A stretch of DNA of 10,901 bases from a bacterium (GTDB lineage Bacteria > Planctomycetota > JACOTG01 > JAUIME01), in assembly GCA_030433195.1 (NCBI GenBank), contig JAUIME010000108.1:1-10901 (forward strand), written 5' to 3'. Position 1 is the first letter of the stretch. The number at the start of each line of letters is the position of its first letter. Positions 6,288-10,901 of this stretch are shown in pieces. The translations under genes and the position numbers were made by a program. The notes beneath the pieces were generated by a model that made no database searches, was not told where the DNA came from, and was given only the letters and a program-made list of their open reading frames with translations.

Positions 6288-6770
6288 GTGGAGATCCGCA
6301 AACCCCGACGCGTGCAGCACACCTACACTCAGTCCCTGGTCGCCGACCTCGAACGTGTTCTGCCGCTTCTGTGCCCGGTGCGAGAGGTCGAGTGGATCGA
6401 GGAGTGGAATCCGAAGCTCGTGCTCACGGACTCCGGCGTCGCCGAGGTCGACTGCGTCTTCTTGCTGCCGACCGAAGACGGTGCGGATGCGATCTGGTAC
6501 ATCACGCAGCACGATCGCGATCTCGGGCTCGTCGAGATGATCAAGATCACGCCCGAAGTGACCGCGTGCAAACTGACGATCCGGCTCACGCAAGCCGTTG
6601 CGGGGTGCGAGGCGACGGTCACCTATTGCCACACGAGTCTCGGTCCGAAGGGCGACGCGTTCCTCGAGACGTTCACCGAAGCGTCCTACGTGGAGTCGAT
6701 GCAGCGCTGGGAAGCTCGCCTGAACCACTTCCTCGAAACGGGAACGATGCTCGTTCCCGAGGATGCGTGA
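6288..6770 (+). CDS. SRPBCC (START/Bet v 1-like) family protein
   Basis: This is a 160-residue cytoplasmic protein with no signal peptide, started by GTG after a strong Shine-Dalgarno. The pattern fits the SRPBCC helix-grip fold. An N-terminal strand (V-Q-H-T-Y-T-Q-S) is followed by a helix with L-L-C-P-V-R-E-V-E-W-I near 27-37. Strands around S-G-V-A-E-V-D-C-V-F (49-58), W-Y-I-T (70-73), I-T-P-E-V-T (87-92) and A-T-V-T-Y (109-113) come next, and a long C-terminal helix spans about 134-152. Such proteins bind hydrophobic ligands in the cavity between helix and sheet, and some act as enzymes or as partners of enzymes. No ligand can be read from the sequence. It is transcribed divergently from the B12/radical SAM gene and converges on the next gene across 25 bases. 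Length is normal for the family. I am fairly sure it is a real gene and moderately sure of the family. Confidence 0.75.
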   Translation: MEIRKPRRVQHTYTQSLVADLERVLPLLCPVREVEWIEEWNPKLVLTDSGVAEVDCVFLLPTEDGADAIWYITQHDRDLGLVEMIKITPEVTACKLTIRLTQAVAGCEATVTYCHTSLGPKGDAFLETFTEASYVESMQRWEARLNHFLETGTMLVPEDA

Positions 6771-6795
6771 TCGGAGCCATCTCGTGGGGCGCGGC

Positions 6796-9700
6796 TCAGC
6801 GGCTTTCGCGTCGTGACGACCGCAGCTCCTGGTAGCGCCGCACCATCGGTTCGTCGCCGCGTCGCAGCAAGGCATCGATCGCGGGCCCGAGGTCGACGGT
6901 GGGGTCGAAGCGCGAGGCGCGCTCGAGAAGACGCTGGGCCGCGAGCCCGGTCGGATTGCGGCATTCTCCGAGCAGGACTTCCATCGCCTCGTCCTGGCGG
7001 TTCGCGGCGAGGAGCTGGTCGATCTTCAACTCGGCGAGCACGGCGCGCGTCACGGGGTCGGTATCTCGCGCGAGCCAAGCATCGGTCTTCGCGAGGAATC
7101 GGGTTCCTGCGCTGTCGGAGAGCGCGATCTGCGTCAGCATCGCGGATCGATAGCTGTCGATGACTTGCAACACCGCGCCGGCGTCGCCGCGACCGAGCAA
7201 GGCCTCGACGCGCGCCGCGAACGAATCGGCGTCTTGCACTTCACGATACGCGAGCGGATCGCGGTAGATCAGCCAATCGTCGCCCTCGAGCGTGTCGACG
7301 TCGATCGACTTCGCTTCGTACATCGCGAGCTTGAACGCTTGGTTGACGGGCGGCAAGACGATGCGGTTGTCGGCGAGCGTTCGCATGATCGCGTCGGCGT
7401 CGATGGCTTCGTCGGCGATGTCGTTCTCGCGCCGCCAGTCGTTCCACAGCAAGGACGACGAACCGTAGAGGCGATCGTCCATCGCGAACGGAAGCCGCGG
7501 GATCTCGCCCGCGAAGAGGTCGCGCGGCGCTTGGTACTCGAGGTAGTGGTTGTCGTCGGTGTTGTACCGGTCGGTGATCGACGCGATGTAGTCGCTCGTT
7601 CCCGGGCCGAAGCGCTGCAGGTACAGGAAGCTCGACAAGTCGGTGATGTTGATCGACGCGAGCTGCTCGCGTACCTGAGGATTGGCGATGAGCTTCTCGA
7701 GCCGCTCCCAGTCGGGGGTGAGGGCTTGGCGGCTTCCGAGCAGCAGCAGGTCGGCGTTGTTGCCCTGGAATCCGTAGATCCACGGGAACGAGACGCGGAA
7801 GCTTCGCAGCATCGACGCGAGCGCCTCGTCGCTGAGCTCGTAGAGTTGGATCCACTGCAGGTAGATCCCGTCTTCGCGCAGCGCGTCCTTGGCCTTTTCG
7901 TAGAAGTCGCGCGTGAAGAGAGCGCCCGTGCCCGCCATCCAGGGGTTCGACGGCTCGGAGATGATGATGTCGTATTCCTGCGTCGTGTACGACAGGTAGC
8001 TGCGTGCGTCGTCGAAGATCATGACGCACCGCGGATCTTGCTCGGGACGCAGGTTCCACGTCGCGAAGGCTTGCGTCGCGAGCGGCATCGCGCGGATCAG
8101 CTCGACGACGTCGAGACGTCGGATGTCGTGGAGCAGCGACGCGCCGGCCGTGATCCCGCTCGCCATCCCGATGATGAGCACGTCTTCGGCTTCGGGATGC
8201 AACACGATGGGGAAGTGCCCCGACAGGATCTGCGTGGGGAGGTCGGTCCCCGACGACGCATCGGGCTTGCCGTTCACGTACAGCGTGTACGACGGCCCGT
8301 CTTGGCGCATGTTGCGCGTGACCATGAGATTCGCCGCGGGATCGTCCTCGAAGACGATGACGTCGTACGAATTGACGCGCGCCTTCGCGGCTTCGAACGT
8401 CTTCTCGGTGCCGTCGGCGCGGAAGCGGATCAGCGAGAACCAGGCGTTGTTCCAACCGCCGCCGAGCAGTTGCATCACGAGCACGATCGCGATCACGCCG
8501 TAGGACAAGCCGAGCGGCAGTGCGCGCGAACGAAGCGGCCCGCGCAAGAACACCGAGAGGATCGCGAGCCCGAGGAGCGTGTTGCCGAGAGCGCTCAATC
8601 GCAGCATCCACTCCATGCCGAGCATGGGCAGGAGCAGCAGCCCCGCAGCGAGCGAGCCCGTCACGCCGCCCCACGTGTTCCACGCATAGATGCGCCCCGT
8701 ATCGCGGCCGAGCTTCCCGAGGTCGCTCGCGAGGCCCTTGACCACGATCGGAATCGCCATGCCGATCAACGTCGTCGGCGGCAGCATGAACAGGAAGCAC
8801 AGCAACAGCTTCCCGATTTCGAACGGGTAGAACGCCCCGGGTTCGTTCGAGAAGAGGCTTCGGTACTCGGAGAACACCCACGGCAAATAGGGATAGAGCT
8901 GCAACGGCAGGAGGACGAGCACCCCGACCGCGAGTTGGGTCCAACCGAAGAACACGAGCGGCCGACGCACGCGTCGCTCGATCGCCGCGAAGATCGCGCC
9001 GCCAAGCGAGATCCCGGTGATGAACGCGGCGAGCATCGTCGCGAACGAGTACGTGCTCGATCCGAGGACGAGCCCGAAGTAGCGTGTCCACGCGATCTCG
9101 TAGACGAACGACAACATGCCTTCGAGCCCGATGAAGAGCAGCAGCATGCGGACGAGTCCGGGGGACAGCGTATCGTCGCCTAGCGACGTTGCCGTCGTCG
9201 TCGTGGAAGCCGCGGCGGCCGGGGCCGTGGCGGTCGCGGACGCGACGGCTTGCGGTCCGATCGTCGGCGCCGTGCTCGCGGGGCTTTCGTCTTCGCCTTC
9301 GACCCGTCGGTCGGCGAGGAACCACGCGACCGCCGCGACGAGAATGTTGCCGCAGGCGAGCGCGATCAGACTCCCGCGCATGCCGAGTCCCGGCAGCACC
9401 ACGAAAGCGATCGCGAGCGTACCGACGACGGCGCCCGCTGCGTTCAATGCGTAGAGCGTCGACGCGCGACGGCCGAGCACGTGGAGGTTCACCGTGACGT
9501 GACGAACCATCGCGGGGAAGGTGCCGCCGAGCAGAATCGTCGGTGGAAGCAGCAAAAGCCCCGACACCAGAACCTTCGCTCCGAGCCCGAACTGGTCGCC
9601 CGCCTGCTCGGGTGTGAACTGCACGAGCGATCCGTAGATCGATGCCGTCAGCTTCATGATCGGCAAGTAGGCGATCGCGTACAGGCCGACGCCGAACTCC

Positions 9701-9921
9701 AAGATCGCGTAGAGGCGCAGCGGCGAGCGCATGCGGTCGGCGACGCGGCCGAGCCAGACGCTCCCGAGCGCGAGCCCGCCCATGAACGCGGCGAGAACGG
9801 TCGCGTACGAGTAGGCGCTCACACCGATGAAGTCGAGCAGGAACTTGCTCCAAAGGACTTGGTACCCGAGCCCGAACGCACCGGAGACGAGGAACAGGAG
9901 CAGGATCGAACGGTAGATCAT
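6796..9921 (-). CDS. Fused multi-pass membrane protein with spermidine-synthase-like methyltransferase-fold domain
   Basis: From ATG 9921 the protein has 1041 residues. An in-frame extension to 10062 is Arg-rich and runs through the likely promoter, so I reject it. Residues 1-203 carry about six membrane segments. Residues 208-252 are an Ala/Thr-rich polar linker. Residues 257-460 carry about six more segments clearly homologous to the first set, and one more lies near 470-487. Residues about 518-735 are a Rossmann domain of the spermidine synthase type. It has G-M-A-S-G in the cofactor loop (585-589), Glu607, D-D-A-R (637-640) and S-E-P-S-N-P-W (655-661). The last, with N-H-Y-L-E-Y near 791, is typical of the bacterial fused MFS/spermidine synthase family. 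The usual catalytic Asp of aminopropyltransferases is Glu656 here, so real spermidine synthesis is doubtful. The rest, about 735-1041, is mainly helical with a TPR-like end. Known members of this architecture are uncharacterised membrane proteins; the substrate is unknown. Confidence 0.88.
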   Translation of the reverse strand: MIYRSILLLFLVSGAFGLGYQVLWSKFLLDFIGVSAYSYATVLAAFMGGLALGSVWLGRVADRMRSPLRLYAILEFGVGLYAIAYLPIMKLTASIYGSLVQFTPEQAGDQFGLGAKVLVSGLLLLPPTILLGGTFPAMVRHVTVNLHVLGRRASTLYALNAAGAVVGTLAIAFVVLPGLGMRGSLIALACGNILVAAVAWFLADRRVEGEDESPASTAPTIGPQAVASATATAPAAAASTTTTATSLGDDTLSPGLVRMLLLFIGLEGMLSFVYEIAWTRYFGLVLGSSTYSFATMLAAFITGISLGGAIFAAIERRVRRPLVFFGWTQLAVGVLVLLPLQLYPYLPWVFSEYRSLFSNEPGAFYPFEIGKLLLCFLFMLPPTTLIGMAIPIVVKGLASDLGKLGRDTGRIYAWNTWGGVTGSLAAGLLLLPMLGMEWMLRLSALGNTLLGLAILSVFLRGPLRSRALPLGLSYGVIAIVLVMQLLGGGWNNAWFSLIRFRADGTEKTFEAAKARVNSYDVIVFEDDPAANLMVTRNMRQDGPSYTLYVNGKPDASSGTDLPTQILSGHFPIVLHPEAEDVLIIGMASGITAGASLLHDIRRLDVVELIRAMPLATQAFATWNLRPEQDPRCVMIFDDARSYLSYTTQEYDIIISEPSNPWMAGTGALFTRDFYEKAKDALREDGIYLQWIQLYELSDEALASMLRSFRVSFPWIYGFQGNNADLLLLGSRQALTPDWERLEKLIANPQVREQLASINITDLSSFLYLQRFGPGTSDYIASITDRYNTDDNHYLEYQAPRDLFAGEIPRLPFAMDDRLYGSSSLLWNDWRRENDIADEAIDADAIMRTLADNRIVLPPVNQAFKLAMYEAKSIDVDTLEGDDWLIYRDPLAYREVQDADSFAARVEALLGRGDAGAVLQVIDSYRSAMLTQIALSDSAGTRFLAKTDAWLARDTDPVTRAVLAELKIDQLLAANRQDEAMEVLLGECRNPTGLAAQRLLERASRFDPTVDLGPAIDALLRRGDEPMVRRYQELRSSRRESR

Positions 9922-9989
9922 GAATCTCGGAGCCCTTCGAGGTCGGGGGTTTGCCGCGGCGCGTCGCGGCCGGCGGCGAGGAGCGCGTG

Positions 9990-10019
9990 AGTATACCCGG
10001 AGGACTCGGCGCGGCACAA
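9990..10019 (-). promoter_or_regulatory. Probable promoter for the membrane spermidine-synthase-like gene
   Basis: On the minus strand, TTGTGC (10019-10014) and TATACT (9995-9990) are separated by 18 bases. The -10 matches consensus at five of six positions and sits in GGGTATACTC, resembling the -10 at 6196. A start near 9983 would give a leader of about 60 bases before ATG 9921. Confidence 0.5.
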
Positions 10020-10054
10020 CCTCGGGCGGGGTGTCCGGACTCCAGGCGGCGCGC

Positions 10055-10084
10055 TTGGACACGCGGCGCGCGGCGCGCTACGAT
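10055..10084 (+). promoter_or_regulatory. Possible promoter for the DJ-1/PfpI gene
   Basis: TTGGAC (10055-10060) and TACGAT (10079-10084) are separated by 18 bases. The -10 matches four of six positions and the -35 only TTG. A start near 10091 would give a leader of about 55 bases. GGGAG at 10136-10140, six bases before ATG 10147, is the ribosome-binding site. It lies back to back with the minus-strand promoter at 9990-10019. Confidence 0.35.
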
Positions 10085-10146
10085 CCAGGCTCGCCGGGGG
10101 CGCCGGAGCCCACGGAGAAACTGCGACGACCGGCCGGGAGACTGCG

Positions 10147-10674
10147 ATGACGGCGAGCTCACTCGAAGGGCGCTCGATCCTCGTGTTCACGGGTGACGTG
10201 TACGAGGATCTGGAGTTGTGGTATCCGAAGCTGCGCCTCGTCGAGGCCGGCGCGCGCGTCGTCGTCGCCGGACCCGAGGCCGGTCGAACGTATGCCGGCA
10301 AGAACGGCTACCCGTGCCGCTCGGACGTCGCGATCGCCGACGTCGAGGCCGACGGCTTTGACGGGGTGGTCGTCCCGGGCGGATTCATGCCCGACAAGCT
10401 GCGTCGCGATCCGAAGGTCCTCGAGCTCGTGCGTGGCTTCGCCGACGCCCGCAAGCTCGTGGCCGCGATCTGCCACGGCGGCTGGATCCCGATATCGGCG
10501 GGCGTGTATCGAGGCGTGCGCGTCACGGGCTCGCCCGGGATCAAGGACGATCTCGAAAACGCCGGTGCGATCTTTGAAGACGCTTCGGTGGTCATCGACG
10601 GGCCGTTCGTCTCGAGCCGCAAACCCGACGATCTGCCGGATTTCTGCCGGGGGATTCTCGAGGTCCTGGGCTGA
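10147..10674 (+). CDS. DJ-1/PfpI family protein
   Basis: The protein has 175 residues, normal for the family, with no signal peptide. The flavodoxin-like core opens with R-S-I-L-V-F-T-G and Y-E20-D-L-E-L-W-Y-P, continues with V-V-V-P-G-G-F (74-80), and has the nucleophile elbow A-I-C109-H110-G-G-W. Glu20, Cys109 and His110 match the conserved Glu-Cys-His set of PfpI. The later G-V-R-V-T-G-S-P and V-S-S-R-K-P-D-D-L-P segments also fit the PfpI branch. Members have been described as intracellular proteases, glyoxalases or glycation-repair enzymes, and as stress-protection proteins. Sequence alone does not choose between these. It is divergent from the membrane spermidine-synthase-like gene with 225 bases between, and is followed by a strong hairpin. 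Start ATG 10147 has GGGAG six bases upstream and its first residues lead straight into strand 1. Confidence 0.93.
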   Translation: MTASSLEGRSILVFTGDVYEDLELWYPKLRLVEAGARVVVAGPEAGRTYAGKNGYPCRSDVAIADVEADGFDGVVVPGGFMPDKLRRDPKVLELVRGFADARKLVAAICHGGWIPISAGVYRGVRVTGSPGIKDDLENAGAIFEDASVVIDGPFVSSRKPDDLPDFCRGILEVLG

Positions 10675-10691
10675 GTATCGCGTGGAACTTC

Positions 10692-10720
10692 CGGGCCCGC
10701 CGCTCGTATCCGGCGGCCCG
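10692..10720 (+). terminator. Strong GC hairpin after the DJ-1/PfpI gene
   Basis: The arms pair over ten base pairs (six, a single bulged C at 10696, then four) around the 8-base loop 10703-10710, starting 18 bases after the stop codon. There is no T-run; TATAAT follows six bases later. It may end the DJ-1/PfpI transcript, or shape the promoter of the next gene. Confidence 0.45.
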
Positions 10721-10726
10721 CGGTAC

Positions 10727-10732
10727 TATAAT
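10727..10732 (+). promoter_or_regulatory. Consensus -10 element upstream of the last gene
   Basis: TATAAT is a perfect sigma-70 -10 in strongly GC-rich surroundings. No clear -35 exists: the position 17 bases upstream falls in the loop of the hairpin 10692-10720. A start near 10739 would give a leader of about 135 bases before ATG 10876. Confidence 0.5.
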
Positions 10733-10797
10733 CGCGCGCTGTTCCGGGTGGGGGTCTTTCCCGATCTCCGTTGGCGACCGTCATTTCCGTCACGATC

Positions 10798-10819
10798 GGC
10801 CGAGCGTGCGAACTCGGTC
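10798..10819 (+). other. Hairpin in the leader of the last gene
   Basis: GGCCGAG at 10798-10804 pairs with CTCGGTC at 10813-10819 (one G-U) around an 8-base loop. It lies between the TATAAT and the ribosome-binding site of the gene at 10876, so it would be in the leader RNA. No riboswitch class is recognised. Confidence 0.3.
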
Positions 10820-10840
10820 AACGAAGAGTGAGTTTCGGAG

Positions 10841-10879
10841 ATGACTCTCGACACGAATTCCGAAAGGAGAAGGCGATGA
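10841..10879 (+). other. Possible 12-codon upstream ORF overlapping the last gene's start
   Basis: ATG 10841 opens a reading frame for M-T-L-D-T-N-S-E-R-R-R-R. Its TGA (10877-10879) overlaps ATG 10876 as ATGA. GGAG lies directly before the ATG with no spacing, so translation is doubtful. The four final Arg codons are made by the next gene's ribosome-binding site. Confidence 0.2.
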
Positions 10880-10901
10880 AGAAGGTGATGATTTGGGTTT
10901 G
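10876..10901 (+). CDS. Start of a protein gene cut by the window end, probably exported or membrane-bound
   Basis: AAGGAG at 10864-10869, six bases before ATG 10876, is a good ribosome-binding site. Only eight complete codons are visible, giving M-K-K-V-M-I-W-V. Two lysines followed by hydrophobic residues are typical of the start of a signal peptide or membrane anchor. The TATAAT at 10727 and the leader hairpin are likely its upstream control. The product cannot be identified. Confidence 0.6.

Noticed and set aside
7165..9183. 672-codon open frame on the plus strand, and a 973-codon minus-strand frame at 7241-10162
   Set aside because: Both overlap the clearly conserved membrane/spermidine-synthase-like gene, are extremely Arg/Glu rich and have no domain motif.
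9180..9260. GTCGTCGTCG-type short repeats
   Set aside because: They encode the Ala/Thr-rich linker and reflect its codon use. The tract is too short and imperfect to call a separate repeat element.
9922..10062. Longer N-terminus for the membrane protein up to ATG 10062
   Set aside because: The added 47 residues are Arg/Pro rich, not hydrophobic, and the extension would cover the probable promoter at 9990-10019.
1..10901. Search for CRISPR arrays, tRNA or rRNA genes, insertion sequences, attachment sites, and defence or secondary-metabolite clusters
   Set aside because: I saw no regularly spaced repeats, tRNA-like cloverleaf, transposase or integrase motif, or set of co-directed genes matching a known or plausible multi-gene system.

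Overview
The window is a compact, GC-rich (clearly above 60 %) bacterial chromosomal stretch with seven complete protein genes and the first codons of an eighth. I see no rRNA or tRNA gene, CRISPR array, insertion sequence, integrase or phage gene. Gene content suggests a Gram-negative environmental bacterium of a large-genome, GC-rich lineage such as Planctomycetota, Myxococcota or a relative. The clues are exported proteins of unknown function, a lipoprotein-like sulfatase-fold enzyme ending in the familiar A-L-G-Y-L tail, a very long fused membrane/spermidine-synthase-like protein, and a B12-type radical SAM protein with a DUF4080-like C-terminus. The phylum cannot be fixed from the sequence alone.

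Layout. Bases 1-217 hold no gene I can support, only two look-alike hairpins. Three plus-strand genes follow: a sulfatase-fold enzyme with a threonine in the nucleophile position (218-2488), a secreted protein with a repeated beta module and a C-terminal beta-rich domain (2629-3642), and an unrecognised secreted protein with four cysteines (3776-4510). The last one meets a minus-strand B12/radical SAM gene (6127-4511) stop codon to stop codon with no base between. A 160-base divergent region then leads to a small SRPBCC-like protein (6288-6770, plus). This converges across 25 bases on a 1041-residue membrane protein with a spermidine-synthase-like domain (9921-6796, minus). A second divergent region of 225 bases leads to a DJ-1/PfpI protein (10147-10674, plus). 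About 200 bases containing a strong hairpin and a perfect TATAAT precede the start of a last gene at 10876.

How they fit together. Strand alternation and spacing argue against one operon. Genes 1-3 all point the same way and all encode exported proteins, so they may share an envelope-related setting, but each has its own ribosome-binding site and possible promoter. The radical SAM protein and the SRPBCC-like protein share a divergent promoter region, the only pairing that hints at joint regulation. I see no convincing multi-gene defence or biosynthetic system. The points most worth following are the unassigned chemistry of the radical SAM protein, the duplicated membrane half and altered catalytic motifs of the spermidine-synthase-like protein, the non-sulfatase active site of the sulfatase-like protein, and several structured leaders.
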